Positions 1 to 9,863 are shown, counted from the stretch's first letter. The stretch: DNA of 27,243 bases from an uncultured Tolumonas sp. (GCA_903931645.1 CAIZDF010000249.1:1-27243); one strand, 5' to 3'. Program-made: numbers and translations. The notes: generated from the letters alone by a model not told the origin.

Positions 1-481
1 GCAGGTTCTGGCCAATAACGCAGAAGAGATGGTGAAAGAAGCAGAACAGTTGCAAACACTGGATTCACGTCTGGTAGTCAAGATCCCTGTAACTCCAGAG
101 GGGCTGTTGGCTATCAAACTCCTGAAACAACGTAATATCCCCACACTGGGTACTGCGGTTTATTCCCCAATGCAGGGATTGCTGGCCGCATTAGCCGGCG
201 CCAGTTATGTCGCGCCTTACGTGAACCGGATTGATGCCCAAGGTGGCAGTGGTATTAAGTGTGTACAAGAACTACAACAACTGCTCACGTTGCATGCCCC
301 GCACTGCCAGGTTTTAGCCGCCAGCTTTAAAACGCCACGCCAAGTATTGGATTGTTTACTGGCAGGCTGTACCAGTGTGACATTACCCATTGATGTAGCA
401 GAACAGCTGTTACGCAGCCCGGCGGTCGATGCTGCTCTTGTGCAGTTTAATCAGGAATGGCAAGAGGCATTTGGCGCATAA
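1..481 (+). CDS. fsa: Fructose-6-phosphate aldolase (transaldolase-like), 5' end outside window
   Basis: The reading frame is open from base 2, so the gene enters from the left and only the C-terminal ~159 residues are present; the first in-frame ATG at 29 is internal. The residues resemble E. coli FsaA/FsaB closely: the VVKIPVT segment contains the lysine that forms the Schiff base, followed by [18 protein letters not shown], the [14 protein letters not shown] block and AASFKTPRQ. The family reversibly joins dihydroxyacetone or related donors with glyceraldehyde-3-phosphate in the cytoplasm and belongs to the transaldolase superfamily of beta/alpha barrels. The short C-terminal arm (EWQEAFGA) fits the Fsa subfamily better than classical TalB, which is over 300 residues. 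Which paralogue (A or B) it is cannot be decided. No clear terminator follows; the palindromic repeat starting at 500 could serve as one. Confidence 0.88.
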   Translation, partial: QVLANNAEEMVKEAEQLQTLDSRLVVKIPVTPEGLLAIKLLKQRNIPTLGTAVYSPMQGLLAALAGASYVAPYVNRIDAQGGSGIKCVQELQQLLTLHAPHCQVLAASFKTPRQVLDCLLAGCTSVTLPIDVAEQLLRSPAVDAALVQFNQEWQEAFGA

Positions 482-499
482 ACCTTGTCGCTTAATAGC

Positions 500-627
500 T
501 ATACCCAAAGTAATTGGCGTTGCAGCAAGGCGACAAGAGAGTGAATCCCCATGAGCATAGAGATGCTATGTGATTGGGGTGAAAGAACGCGGTCAACGAC
601 GCTGCAACTTCAAGTACGAAGGGTATA
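500..627 (+). repeat. 128-bp imperfect palindromic repeat, copy 1 (MITE/ERIC-like)
   Basis: The element runs from TATACCC to GGGTATA and is an imperfect inverted repeat over most of its length: the outer ~27 bases of each end match (TATACCC...GTTGCAGC against the reverse complement of GCTGCAAC...GGGTATA). In the middle, AATCCCC and TTGGGGT flank a small hairpin of AGCATAG/CTATG type. A second copy of the same length lies at 7752-7879 in the same orientation, with about 10 differences. It has no coding capacity; short open frames through it are incidental. Size, symmetry and TA at both ends suggest a non-autonomous miniature element. It fills most of the 308-bp gap between fsa and the tRNA genes; apart from the promoter at 717, I see nothing else in 628-716. 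Confidence 0.85.
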
Positions 628-716
628 AAACTGCAACAAAACCAGCAGATAAGCAGCACTATTTGCTGGTTGCCGACCAAGATTTAAGCAGACAGGAACG
701 GTTAAATAAAAAATGG

Positions 717-745
717 TTGACGGTAACAGCGCATATACGCATAAT
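717..745 (+). promoter_or_regulatory. Sigma-70 promoter of the tRNA operon
   Basis: TTGACG at 717-722 and CATAAT at 740-745 are separated by exactly 17 bases. An A/T-rich stretch (701-716) lies just upstream like an UP element. A G/C-rich discriminator (GCGCCCCGC) follows the -10 box, as is usual for stringently controlled stable-RNA promoters. The expected start near 752 leaves a ~38-nt leader before the first tRNA. Confidence 0.75.
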
Positions 746-789
746 GCGCCCCGCACAGTTCAGCAGCAATGCTGATTTGTACGAGTGTT

Positions 790-866
790 GGCTATGTAGC
801 TCAGTTGGTTAGAGCATCGCACTCATAATGCGGGGGTCACAGGTTCGAATCCCGTCATAGCCACCA
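790..866 (+). tRNA. tRNA-Met (CAU), elongator type, copy 1
   Basis: This 77-nt gene has an encoded CCA end. The acceptor stem GGCTATG pairs fully with CATAGCC, and the anticodon loop is CTCATAA. The T-arm contains GGTTCGAATCC. The sequence is nearly that of E. coli elongator tRNA-Met (metT/metU). G1:C72 is paired, and the three G:C pairs of the initiator anticodon stem are absent, so it is the elongator and not tRNA-fMet. CAU could in principle be a tRNA-Ile2 whose C is modified to lysidine, but the body matches tRNA-Met. Confidence 0.95.
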
Positions 867-870
867 TTTT

Positions 871-945
871 TGGGGTGTCGCCAAGCGGTAAGGCAGTGGA
901 TTCTGATTCCACCATACCCAGGTTCGACTCCTGGCACCCCAGCCA
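871..945 (+). tRNA. tRNA-Gln (CUG)
   Basis: This 75-nt gene has encoded CCA. The acceptor stem TGGGGTG pairs with CACCCCA, with the weak U1:A72 pair typical of glutaminyl tRNAs. The anticodon loop reads TTCTGAT, giving anticodon CUG. It begins four bases after the preceding tRNA-Met and closely resembles E. coli glnV/glnX. It reads CAG codons. Confidence 0.95.
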
Positions 946-967
946 TCTTTACATAAAGTTGTCCAGT

Positions 968-1042
968 TGGGGTATCGCCAAGCGGTAAGGCAACGGGTTT
1001 TGATCCCGTCATACCCAGGTTCGAATCCTGGTACCCCAGCCA
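968..1042 (+). tRNA. tRNA-Gln (UUG)
   Basis: This 75-nt gene has encoded CCA. The acceptor stem TGGGGTA pairs with TACCCCA and the anticodon loop TTTTGAT gives anticodon UUG. It is very similar to the CUG isoacceptor just upstream, from which it is separated by a 22-base A/T-rich spacer, so the pair probably arose by duplication. It reads CAA (and CAG by wobble). Confidence 0.95.
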
Positions 1043-1057
1043 TATTTAATCTTAAAA

Positions 1058-1134
1058 TGCTATGTAGCTCAGTTGGTTAGAGCATCGCACTCATAATGCG
1101 AGGGTCACAGGTTCGAATCCCGTCATAGCCACCA
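1058..1134 (+). tRNA. tRNA-Met (CAU), copy 2, with U1:C72 mismatch
   Basis: This is almost identical to the copy at 790-866 and also 77 nt with CCA. It differs at two stem positions: base 1 is T instead of G, so the acceptor stem reads TGCTATG against CATAGCC and 1:72 is a U:C mismatch; and base 43 is A instead of G, turning a U:G wobble at 27:43 into U:A. Everything else, including the CTCATAA loop and T-arm, is unchanged. It closes the four-gene tRNA operon; I see no strong hairpin terminator in 1135-1206. Confidence 0.9.
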
Positions 1135-1206
1135 TTTCTCTCTCCATATTTCCAACCATCCTGACAATTCGTTTGCTGATTTTAATTGTGCTTATCGTAT
1201 TTTCAT

Positions 1207-1434
1207 TTATTGCGTTATTTGCGATTGCAGTGCTTTCAATTGCTGATCTTTTAATTGTTGTTCTTTGGCCTGTTTGGCTTTTAGCGCAATTAATTCAGCA
1301 TTCAGTGCTTGCATCTTCTGCGTCAAGATCACCATATCAGCTTGCAGCTTGGCATCATCCGCATGGCTGGCACAGCCAGTTAATAACAACATACCAAGTA
1401 TTAAGCTGTTACGTCGTTGTCGAGATTGGGCCAT
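1207..1434 (-). CDS. Small coiled-coil lipoprotein (Lpp-like)
   Basis: The 75-residue product has a basic N-terminus (AQSRQRRNS), a short hydrophobic stretch and a lipobox LLTGC, so Cys21 would be the lipidated N-terminus after signal peptidase II cleavage. The mature ~55 residues are Leu/Ala/Lys/Gln-rich with heptad-like spacing of hydrophobic positions (LQADMVILTQKMQALNAEL), which predicts one long coiled coil like the trimeric major lipoprotein Lpp. Unlike Braun's Lpp it ends in Q, not K, so it lacks the lysine that is linked to peptidoglycan. A GGGGGAAAT stretch just before the ATG serves as ribosome site. It lies downstream of serS, separated by a terminator, and converges on the tRNA operon. 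Its exact role is unknown to me. Confidence 0.72.
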   Translation of the reverse strand: MAQSRQRRNSLILGMLLLTGCASHADDAKLQADMVILTQKMQALNAELIALKAKQAKEQQLKDQQLKALQSQITQ

Positions 1435-1473
1435 ATTTCCCCCGATCGAATGGGTTTGTTCAATTTTCTGGAT

Positions 1474-1507
1474 AAAAAAAGCAGACCCAATGCAACGGCC
1501 TGCTTTT
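1474..1507 (-). terminator. Rho-independent terminator downstream of serS
   Basis: Read on the minus strand, AAAAGCAG and CTGCTTTT form an 8-bp stem around a 15-base loop, followed by a run of T. It lies between the serS stop and the lipoprotein start. The A-run on the other side makes it symmetrical, so it could also act in the plus direction. Confidence 0.65.
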
Positions 1508-1542
1508 CTGTTTGTTATATCATCTCAATCGTAGCTACATCA

Positions 1543-2919
<1,377 letters not shown>

Positions 2920-3020
2920 TTACCAAAAGCCGTCGTTGGCGGGTACGCCAAAACAAGGATTATTGTATTTTGATAGAGTTATGAAGGTGTTGATAGCACG
3001 ATAATGCGCAGATCTCGCTG

Positions 3021-4364
3021 TTAGCGCGGTTTTGGATAACGCTGAAAAGTGGTTTGTGCATCCAGCTCGGACAGATAATTCAATTTTTGCGCGATCTGTT
3101 TTTCGGCACCGCGTTCCGATGGCAGGTAATATTCGCGCCCTTCCAGCTCGGGTGGGAAATAGCATTCGCCAGCGGCATAAGCACCTGGTTCATTATGTGC
3201 GTAGCGATACTCCTCGCCATACCCCAACGATGCCATCAGTTTGGTCGGTGCATTGCGCAGATGCGGTGGCACTTCATAATCTGGTTGTGTTTTGGCATCT
3301 TGCAATGCTGCTTTCCAAGCGACATACACCGCATTACTTTTCGGCGCACAAGCCAGATACACCACCGCTTGCGCGATAGCACGCTCACCTTCTGCCGGCC
3401 CTACCCGCTCAAAACAATCCCATGCTGCCAAAGCAACACGCATGGCATTCGGGTCAGCATTACCAATATCTTCCGAGGCAATGGCCAGCAGCCGGCGAGC
3501 CACATATAGCGGATCACCTCCAGCGGCGACAATGCGCGCATACCAGTAAAGCCCGGCTTGTGGATCGGAACCACGAATGGATTTATGAAAGGCTGAGATC
3601 AGATCGTAATAAACATCACCCTGATTATCAAAACGCGCGACCTTTTCACCGGAAACGGCAGCCAGCAGATGACGATCAACTCGTTTCATACCGTCATGGC
3701 TTTCAACCATATCGTTGAGCAGTTCAAGGTAGTTCAGTGCTTTACGCGCATCACCATCAACCAGTTGCACCAGCGCTTTTAACACGCCCTCTTCGAACTG
3801 TAAGGCTTCGCCCGACAAACCGCGCGGATCGGTTAACGCCTGCTCAACTACTTGCTGAATATCATCATCCGTCAGACGTTTCAGCAGATAGACCCGCGCC
3901 CGCGATAACAACGCGTTGTTCAGTTCAAACGAGGGGTTTTCGGTGGTGGCACCGACAAAGATGATGGTGCCATCTTCGATATGCGGTAAGAAAGCATCTT
4001 GTTGGCTTTTATTGAAGCGATGCACTTCATCGACAAACAGCAGCGTGCGACGGCCGCGATAGCTATTGTCTTTCGCACGATCAATCGCCGCACGGATCTC
4101 TTTTACGCCCGATGTGACCGCAGAAATACGCTCGACATCGGCCTGACAATAACGCGCCATCAACTCAGCTAAAGTGGTTTTACCTGTGCCGGGTGGCCCC
4201 CATAAAATCATGGAGTGGCAATGACCTGCCTCAATCGCTCGTCGCAGGGGTTTACCTTCTGCCAGTAAATGGCTCTGGCCAATATACTGGTCTAAACGCT
4301 CTGGCCGCATCCGCGCAGCCAGAGGGCGAAAATCAGAAGCAAAATCCAGCGACAGATTGCTCAT
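3021..4364 (-). CDS. rarA: Replication-associated recombination protein A (MgsA/RarA AAA+ ATPase)
   Basis: The 447-residue AAA+ protein belongs to the clamp-loader-like RarA/MgsA/WRNIP1 family, which acts on stalled replication forks and single-strand DNA ends. It has Walker A GPPGTGKT near residues 55-62, Walker B with DEVHRF near 110-115, sensor 1 [12 protein letters not shown] and the [14 protein letters not shown] segment. The C-terminal half contains the family tetramerisation region ([33 protein letters not shown]) and ends in the conserved [10 protein letters not shown]. Full length for the family (E. coli 447). The start overlaps the lolA stop by one base (TGATG), so the two are translationally coupled. 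Confidence 0.97.
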   Translation of the reverse strand: MSNLSLDFASDFRPLAARMRPERLDQYIGQSHLLAEGKPLRRAIEAGHCHSMILWGPPGTGKTTLAELMARYCQADVERISAVTSGVKEIRAAIDRAKDNSYRGRRTLLFVDEVHRFNKSQQDAFLPHIEDGTIIFVGATTENPSFELNNALLSRARVYLLKRLTDDDIQQVVEQALTDPRGLSGEALQFEEGVLKALVQLVDGDARKALNYLELLNDMVESHDGMKRVDRHLLAAVSGEKVARFDNQGDVYYDLISAFHKSIRGSDPQAGLYWYARIVAAGGDPLYVARRLLAIASEDIGNADPNAMRVALAAWDCFERVGPAEGERAIAQAVVYLACAPKSNAVYVAWKAALQDAKTQPDYEVPPHLRNAPTKLMASLGYGEEYRYAHNEPGAYAAGECYFPPELEGREYYLPSERGAEKQIAQKLNYLSELDAQTTFQRYPKPR

Positions 4365-4987
4365 CAGCGTTGGTCGTCAACCGTGACACCTTCCGGTGTT
4401 TTGAAATTGAAGGTATCCGCTTTAATGGTCGGGTTGGCATTAAAGGCAGAGAGTGTAAATTCACTGCGCTGGCCTTGTGCTTCACTCACTTCCATCCGGG
4501 TGATATGGTTTTGATTATCAAACACCATGCGCAATGATTCTATACGCTGATCTTTTTGCTTACTGGTAATGGTGAAAGCTGAGCCATCTTGATCGATGAG
4601 GTAATTTTTCCAAATTTTATCATCGGTGCTGGAGATCAACAGAAACGGCGTATTCACCACTGCTTTGCTTAAACTCATCACAGTGACCTGCTCAACAAAC
4701 GGGTCATACAACCAAACCGCTTTGCCATCAGACAGGATCAAGTTGTCATCCGGTTTTTTGGCTTCCCAGCGAAAATGATCGGGTCGTTGCAACACCATTT
4801 CACCACTGCCATTTTGCAAAGGCTTACCCTGTGCATCGGTCACAGTTTGTTCAAAATGCGCGCTAAACTGGCGAATACTCGCCAGTTTTTTCTTTAATGC
4901 CGCGCTGTCATCAGCAAGCGCATTAAAACTCAGTGACCAGATACAAGCGGTTAATCCCGCCGCACACCATTTCGCAATTGTAGTCAT
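4364..4987 (-). CDS. lolA: Outer-membrane lipoprotein carrier protein LolA
   Basis: The 207-residue periplasmic chaperone takes lipoproteins released by LolCDE at the inner membrane and hands them to LolB at the outer membrane. A Sec signal peptide is evident: K6, a hydrophobic core and cleavage after ALA (about residue 25). The mature part shows the LolA pattern: [48 protein letters not shown] and a C-terminal [16 protein letters not shown]. Length fits the family (E. coli 203). It starts one base after the ftsK stop and overlaps rarA by one base, giving a tight ftsK-lolA-rarA transcription unit with the same order as E. coli. Confidence 0.97.
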   Translation of the reverse strand: MTTIAKWCAAGLTACIWSLSFNALADDSAALKKKLASIRQFSAHFEQTVTDAQGKPLQNGSGEMVLQRPDHFRWEAKKPDDNLILSDGKAVWLYDPFVEQVTVMSLSKAVVNTPFLLISSTDDKIWKNYLIDQDGSAFTITSKQKDQRIESLRMVFDNQNHITRMEVSEAQGQRSEFTLSAFNANPTIKADTFNFKTPEGVTVDDQR

Positions 4988-4988
4988 A

Positions 4989-7613
4989 TCAGTCTCTCAT
5001 AGGTGCTGGTGACAGCACTTCGCGTTGCCCATTACTACCCGGTGCACTGACAATTCCATGGCCTTCCATCTGTTCAATCAGACGTGCCGCACGGTTATAG
5101 CCGATTTTAAAACGACGTTGTACGCTGGAAGTAGAACCACGACGCGATTCAACCACAAACTCAACGGCTTCATCAAACAGCGGATCTAAATCTTCATCGC
5201 GGCTGGTTTGTTCACCCGGCAGCGCATTTTCTGCCGTGATCTCACCATTCAAGATCTCATCGATATAGTTTGGTTCACCACGCAGTTTCCAATCATCAAC
5301 CACACGATGCACTTCATTATCACTGACAAACGCACCATGCACACGCGCAGGGTTATTATCCCCCGGCGGCATATACAGCATGTCACCCATACCCAACAGC
5401 GCTTCCGCACCTTGTTGATCCAGAATCGTCCGTGAGTCAATTTTGGACGATACTTGGAACGAAATACGAGTCGGGATATTCGCTTTGATAAGCCCGGTGA
5501 TAACATCAACCGATGGACGCTGAGTCGCCAGAATCAGGTGAATACCCGCCGCACGCGCTTTTTGAGCAATACGCGCAATCAGCTCTTCCACTTTCTTGCC
5601 AACCATCATCATCATGTCGGCAAATTCGTCGACGATCACCACGATATGCGGTAAACGCTCCAGATCCGGTGCTTCTTCCTCAAAAGAATCATTCGGACGC
5701 CAGAATGGATCTTTGATTGGGTTGCCCGAATCCAGTGCTGCACCGATTTTTGCGTTATAGCCTTTCAGGTTACGCACGCCCATCACTGACATCAGCTTGT
5801 AGCGACGTTCCATTTCACCCACACACCAGCGCAGCGCATTGGCCGCATCTTTCATGTCGGTGACTACTTCGGTCAGCAGATGCGGAATACCTTCATAGAC
5901 CGACAATTCCAGCATTTTCGGGTCGATCATGATAAAGCGCACTTCTTCTGGTGTGGCTTTATACAGCATCGAAATAATCATGGCGTTCACGCCAACTGAC
6001 TTACCAGAACCTGTTGTCCCCGCCACTAGCACATGCGGCATTTTGGCCAAATCAACGACTGTGGCTTCGCCAGCAATGTCTTGCCCTAACACCAGCGTCA
6101 ATGGGCTATTGGCATTGCGGAAAGCGTCACTGTCGATCACTTCACGCAAATGAACGGTTTGACGATAACGGTTTGGTAATTCCAGCCCGATATACGGTTT
6201 GCCAGGAATAACTTCCACCACACGCACACTCACGGCAGAGAGTGAACGCGCCAGATCGCGGGATAAACCTGTGATCTTGCTGGCTTTCATACCCGGAGCC
6301 AGATCCAGCTCAAAACGGGTAATCACCGGGCCAGGATAAACGCCAACCACGCGGGCTTGCACGTTGTAATCAGCCAGCTTGGATTCCACCAGACGCGCAA
6401 TACGATCTAGCTCTTCTTTGCTCATCATTTGCACTTTTGGTGGTGGCGTTTCCAGCAAATTAAATGACGGTAAATCACCGATCGCGGCTTTTTTACGGGC
6501 CCGATCTAACAATGCCTGTTCAGCGACCTGTAATGGTGTTGGTGTCACCGGAGCAGCAGGTTGCACAGCAACGCTCGCTGGCGCACTTGATACAGCGGCG
6601 GGCTGCCCGGCCGCAGTTACAGCCGGTTTACTCTCTTTATCTTCAGTCGCCCACGGCATGGTGGGTTCCCAATCGTCATCATCTTCTAATGCTGACCAGC
6701 TGGCCGTAAAAGTAGGTTCACTACGAGCAGCATTGTTCTTTACAGGATTAAGATTAAATTCAGGCTCGCGACGTTCTGTAACTACCGGAGCGGGTGCATC
6801 ATCGTCATCCAAATCATCGTTTTGCACTGCTACCGGCGGTTTGCGGCTGAATGAAAAACGTGGCGCACGTTGAGGAATTACGCTCTCATCAACACCAACT
6901 GGTGAAGGGATAAAATCATCCTCATCGTCATCATCTGTGAATGAATCATTTTCATCATGCACATCAGATTGCACTCGTTGATAACCTGCTTTGCCAGCAA
7001 ACCAACCAACGCTACGACTTGGCAGCGTATAGATAAAATTCAACACACTAGTCACGGCTTCGCCAATTTTTTCGGCCAGCATGAGCCACGACCAACCAGT
7101 GAATAATGTGATACTGGCGGCAATCAGACACAGCAGCACCAGCGTGGTACCTAACTGGCCAAAGATCGGCAATAGCGCGGTATACAGCATGTCACCGATC
7201 AAACCACCAGATGAAAAGTTATGAATATCAGTAAAATTCATACTCCCCATGGCTGACATCGACAGAAATAGCGCAATGAAACCGATAATGCGTAAACCTA
7301 AGGCAAAGTAGTCCACTTCCAATAAACGGTATGGCGCTTTAAAAATAGCCCAGCCGAGGATCACAACCAGAACCGGGATAATATAAGCAAAGACCCCAAA
7401 GACAAAAAACATCAGATCGGCCAACCATGCCCCAGCACTACCAGCAGCGTTATGCACTGTGCCGCCCCAGGCGGTTTGCGACCAACCCGGATCAGACGGA
7501 TGGTAAGTAATTAATGAAAGCAGCATGAATAACGCGGCAACCGTTAAAACTATTAACCCCGTCTCAAAAACGCGCCGTAAACCTGACATCGGCGTAAACT
7601 TTCCAGCAGCCAA
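4989..7613 (-). CDS. ftsK: DNA translocase FtsK (TTG start)
   Basis: The 874-residue septal DNA pump clears and aligns the chromosome terminus during division and activates XerCD at dif. The N-terminal ~200 residues hold about four membrane helices that anchor it at the septum. A linker of roughly 170 residues is acidic and Pro/Ala-rich (DDDDEDD, later AAPVTPTP). The motor domain follows with Walker A GTTGSGKS near 531-538 and Walker [12 protein letters not shown] near 655. The last ~65 residues are the DNA-reading winged-helix gamma domain ([22 protein letters not shown]). The linker is much shorter than in E. coli FtsK (1329 residues), a common difference between species. The start is TTG at 7613, because AAGGAG sits 7 bases upstream; the next candidate is an ATG eight codons in. 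Confidence 0.95.
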   Translation of the reverse strand: MAAGKFTPMSGLRRVFETGLIVLTVAALFMLLSLITYHPSDPGWSQTAWGGTVHNAAGSAGAWLADLMFFVFGVFAYIIPVLVVILGWAIFKAPYRLLEVDYFALGLRIIGFIALFLSMSAMGSMNFTDIHNFSSGGLIGDMLYTALLPIFGQLGTTLVLLCLIAASITLFTGWSWLMLAEKIGEAVTSVLNFIYTLPSRSVGWFAGKAGYQRVQSDVHDENDSFTDDDDEDDFIPSPVGVDESVIPQRAPRFSFSRKPPVAVQNDDLDDDDAPAPVVTERREPEFNLNPVKNNAARSEPTFTASWSALEDDDDWEPTMPWATEDKESKPAVTAAGQPAAVSSAPASVAVQPAAPVTPTPLQVAEQALLDRARKKAAIGDLPSFNLLETPPPKVQMMSKEELDRIARLVESKLADYNVQARVVGVYPGPVITRFELDLAPGMKASKITGLSRDLARSLSAVSVRVVEVIPGKPYIGLELPNRYRQTVHLREVIDSDAFRNANSPLTLVLGQDIAGEATVVDLAKMPHVLVAGTTGSGKSVGVNAMIISMLYKATPEEVRFIMIDPKMLELSVYEGIPHLLTEVVTDMKDAANALRWCVGEMERRYKLMSVMGVRNLKGYNAKIGAALDSGNPIKDPFWRPNDSFEEEAPDLERLPHIVVIVDEFADMMMMVGKKVEELIARIAQKARAAGIHLILATQRPSVDVITGLIKANIPTRISFQVSSKIDSRTILDQQGAEALLGMGDMLYMPPGDNNPARVHGAFVSDNEVHRVVDDWKLRGEPNYIDEILNGEITAENALPGEQTSRDEDLDPLFDEAVEFVVESRRGSTSSVQRRFKIGYNRAARLIEQMEGHGIVSAPGSNGQREVLSPAPMRD

Positions 7614-7696
7614 ACCTATACTCCTTATTGGAAAGCGATAATTATGCGTCTGAGGATATTAAAGAGAACTGAGCTCAGACTTGAATTCTGCGGCGT

Positions 7697-7702
7697 ATTA
7701 TA
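7697..7702 (-). promoter_or_regulatory. Candidate -10 box of an ftsK promoter
   Basis: On the minus strand a perfect TATAAT lies ~85 bases upstream of the ftsK start, but no good -35 hexamer is found at 16-18 bases, so this is only a candidate. Downstream in the would-be leader, GTCTGAG (7648-7654) and CTCAGAC (7674-7680) could pair. I see no LexA box of the kind known upstream of E. coli ftsK. Confidence 0.35.
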
Positions 7703-7751
7703 AGCGGTCGTGGAGGAAGTAGGTACAATTCTGTTGCGTGGGATGATGACA

Positions 7752-7879
7752 TATACCCAAAGTAATTAGAGTTGCAGCAAGGCGACAAGTGAGCGAATCC
7801 CCATGAGCATAGAGATGCTATGTGATTGGGGTGAGTGAACACCGTCAACGACGCTGTAACTTCAAGTACGACGGGTATA
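7752..7879 (+). repeat. 128-bp imperfect palindromic repeat, copy 2
   Basis: Same element as at 500-627: the same length, the TATACCC/GGGTATA ends and the same orientation, with about 10 substitutions, several of them clustered in the right half. It sits immediately downstream of the lrp terminator hairpin and upstream of ftsK, so read-through lrp transcripts would carry it as a long folded stem. Confidence 0.85.
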
Positions 7880-7880
7880 A

Positions 7881-7900
7881 GCCCGTGCAATAGCACGGGC
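7881..7900 (-). terminator. Hairpin downstream of lrp
   Basis: GCCCGTGC and GCACGGGC form a perfect 8-bp stem around a 4-base loop, eight bases after the lrp stop codon. On the minus strand it is followed only by TTATA, not a proper T-run, so termination may be partial and lrp transcripts may continue into the repeat and ftsK. Confidence 0.55.
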
Positions 7901-7907
7901 CTCACTC

Positions 7908-8399
7908 TTAACGGGTGTTAATGACCAAGCGGCTGGTCTGTTTGACCTCTTCCATCACCACATAGGTGCGTGTATCACTCACACCTGGTAAGCGCAGCAG
8001 CGTTTCACCTAACAACCGACGATATGCAGACATATCGGGTACACGCGTCTTTAACAAATAGTCGAAATCACCAGAAACTAAGTGGCATTCCTGTATTTCT
8101 TCTAAAGAAAGAACCGCTTTGTTAAATTGTTCGAATACATCTGGCGCACCTTTCTGCAGCGTGATCTCTACGAATACCAGCAGCGAGGCTTCCAGATAAT
8201 GGGGGTTAAGAATAGCGGTATAACCTTCGATAAAGCCTTGCCGTTCTAGGCGTCTTACACGCTCCAGACATGGCGTTGGACTTAACCCCACACGTTTAGA
8301 CAGTTCAACATTCGAGATGCGACCGTCTTTTTGCAGTTCATTCAGGATGTTTCTATCTATACGATCCAAATCCCTGAGTCTGATCTGTTCTTCCAGCAT
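7908..8399 (-). CDS. lrp: Leucine-responsive regulatory protein
   Basis: The 163-residue global regulator of amino-acid metabolism binds DNA as octamers or hexadecamers whose state depends on leucine/alanine. The N-terminal winged helix-turn-helix (ILNELQKDGRISNVELSKRVGLSPTPCLERVRRLE in pieces) and the C-terminal RAM/AsnC effector domain (CHLVSGDFDYLLKTRVPDM, GVSDTRTYVVMEEVK) are nearly identical to E. coli Lrp. Only the first ~9 residues differ. An AAGGA ribosome site precedes the ATG. The gene is divergent from ald, an alanine catabolic gene commonly under Lrp-family control, and is followed by ftsK as in E. coli. Confidence 0.97.
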   Translation of the reverse strand: MLEEQIRLRDLDRIDRNILNELQKDGRISNVELSKRVGLSPTPCLERVRRLERQGFIEGYTAILNPHYLEASLLVFVEITLQKGAPDVFEQFNKAVLSLEEIQECHLVSGDFDYLLKTRVPDMSAYRRLLGETLLRLPGVSDTRTYVVMEEVKQTSRLVINTR

Positions 8400-8425
8400 T
8401 TCCTTCCACCTTAGATATGAAACAC

Positions 8426-8438
8426 AGTGATAATCACT
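8426..8438. promoter_or_regulatory. 13-bp perfect palindrome in the lrp leader
   Basis: AGTGAT-A-ATCACT lies between the candidate lrp -10 box and the lrp start codon. This is a position where a bound dimer could block lrp transcription. It is in the A/T-rich lrp-ald intergenic region. I cannot assign a regulator. Confidence 0.35.
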
Positions 8439-8444
8439 ATTTGT

Positions 8445-8473
8445 TTTATAATGAACAAACTAAACTTTTACAA
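8445..8473 (-). promoter_or_regulatory. Candidate sigma-70 promoter of lrp
   Basis: On the minus strand TTGTAA (8473-8468) and TATAAA (8450-8445) are separated by 17 bases, 46 bases upstream of the lrp start. The match is 4/6 and 5/6 to consensus in an A/T-rich region. Confidence 0.45.
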
Positions 8474-8561
8474 GAACATAACCATACTATGTTAACAATT
8501 CCTTATTACCCCCTTATTAGACAAACAGAATAATCGTCTGATTGTAAAAGGAAAAACCAGT

Positions 8562-9689
8562 ATGATCATCGGAGTCCCAAAGGAAATAAAAATCCATGAA
8601 TATCGCATAGGTATGACACCAGCTAGTGTACGCGAATTGACCGCCAGAGGCCACACTGTACTGGTAGAAACTGATGCCGGTAAGGCGATTGGCTATACAA
8701 ATGAGCGCTATATCGCCGCTGGCGCGGATATTGTCAGCGATGCACACCATGTTTTTGCCGCCGCAGAGATGATTGTCAAAGTAAAAGAATTGCAAACTGC
8801 CGAACGCGCTCTGCTAGGTCCGGGGCAAATTTTATTCACTTATTTGCATCTGGCGCCCGATCTCCCCCAAACGCAGGATCTGCTGAAAAGTGGTGCCATC
8901 TGTATTGCCTATGAAACTGTTACAGACGATAAAGGCGGCCTGCCTTTACTTGCCCCCATGTCAGAAGTAGCAGGTCGGATGGCCATTCAGGCCGGAGCAA
9001 CGGCTTTAGAAAAATCACACGGTGGTGCCGGCGTCTTATTAGGTGGAGTTCCCGGTGTCGCGCCTGCGAAAGTGGTCATTTTAGGTGGCGGTGTCGTTGG
9101 CTCGAATGCCGCACGGATTGCCATTGGTATGCGTGCCAATGTGACTGTGCTGGATAAAAATACCGATACCCTGCGTAAACTGGACAGTGAATTCAAAGGT
9201 GCTGCCAAACTTATTTATTCCACCGCCGAAACCATCGAACATGCGGTTTTAGACGCTGATCTGGTCATTGGCGGGATTTTATTACCGGGTGCAGCGGCCC
9301 CTAAACTCATCACAGCCGCGATGGTCAAACAGATGAAAGCCGGATCTGCCATTGTAGATGTGGCGATCGATCAAGGCGGCTGCGCTGAAACCTCACATGC
9401 CACAACACACAGTAACCCAACTTATATTGTGGATGATGTGGTGCATTACTGTGTTGCCAACATGCCCGGCGCTGTTGCCCGCACCGCAACACAGGCATTA
9501 AATAACGCCACCTTGCCCTTTATTATCAAACTGGCTGAACAAGGTTATGCCGTTGCATTGAACAACGATAAACATCTGCGTAAAGGGCTGAATGTCTTTA
9601 AAGGACAATTAACTTGTGCAGAAGTGGGGCAAGCGCATGGCTTGCCAACAATTTCTGCCGAACAAGCATTGAGCGCAGATCAAGCCTGA
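8562..9689 (+). CDS. ald: Alanine dehydrogenase (NAD-dependent)
   Basis: The 375-residue cytoplasmic enzyme converts L-alanine plus NAD to pyruvate, ammonia and NADH, and can run in reverse to assimilate ammonium. The N-terminal domain starts MIIGVPKEIKIHEYRIGMTP with the substrate-binding Arg15, Lys75 (in VKVKE) and His96 (in YLHLAPD), the catalytic positions of the family. The Rossmann domain follows with ILGGGVVGSNAARIA near 170-185, and then GGILLPGAAAPKL and VDVAIDQGGC. AAGGA lies 12 bases before the ATG. It is divergent from lrp with a 162-bp intergenic region, suggesting Lrp control (inference). The gene lies between trxB and lrp, which are neighbours in E. coli, so it looks like an addition to the conserved block. 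Confidence 0.96.
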   Translation: MIIGVPKEIKIHEYRIGMTPASVRELTARGHTVLVETDAGKAIGYTNERYIAAGADIVSDAHHVFAAAEMIVKVKELQTAERALLGPGQILFTYLHLAPDLPQTQDLLKSGAICIAYETVTDDKGGLPLLAPMSEVAGRMAIQAGATALEKSHGGAGVLLGGVPGVAPAKVVILGGGVVGSNAARIAIGMRANVTVLDKNTDTLRKLDSEFKGAAKLIYSTAETIEHAVLDADLVIGGILLPGAAAPKLITAAMVKQMKAGSAIVDVAIDQGGCAETSHATTHSNPTYIVDDVVHYCVANMPGAVARTATQALNNATLPFIIKLAEQGYAVALNNDKHLRKGLNVFKGQLTCAEVGQAHGLPTISAEQALSADQA

Positions 9690-9717
9690 ATGAGAGAAAA
9701 ACCGGCTGAATAGATCG

Positions 9718-9753
9718 ATGAGCAGATAAATTGTATTTTTTCTGCTCATTTTT
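9718..9753 (+). terminator. Rho-independent terminator of ald
   Basis: ATGAGCAGA and TCTGCTCAT form a 9-bp stem around a 14-base loop and are followed by TTTT, 29 bases after the ald stop codon. Confidence 0.75.
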
Positions 9754-9787
9754 CCGCTGCTTATACATAATTAGTCTTTAATAGATA

Positions 9788-9810
9788 AAACCGATTGGAG
9801 TAATCGGTTT
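9788..9810 (+). promoter_or_regulatory. Hairpin upstream of trxB
   Basis: AAACCGATT and AATCGGTTT form a perfect 9-bp stem around the loop GGAGT, ending 65 bases before the trxB start. There is no T-run directly after the stem, so it is not an ordinary terminator. It may be a leader structure of trxB or an operator. Confidence 0.4.
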
Positions 9811-9863
9811 CTCCTGCTTTACCCCATCGGTATCATTTCCTATTATCTCGTCAATATTCATAA

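Noticed and set aside
809..1043. Open frames on the minus strand with repeated GVPGxEPGY peptides
   Set aside because: They are antisense translations of the four tRNA genes; the repeated peptide simply mirrors the conserved T-arm and acceptor stem.
7614..7700. LexA (SOS) box before ftsK, as in E. coli
   Set aside because: Only a short CTGAGCTCAG palindrome is present; it does not match CTG-N10-CAG.
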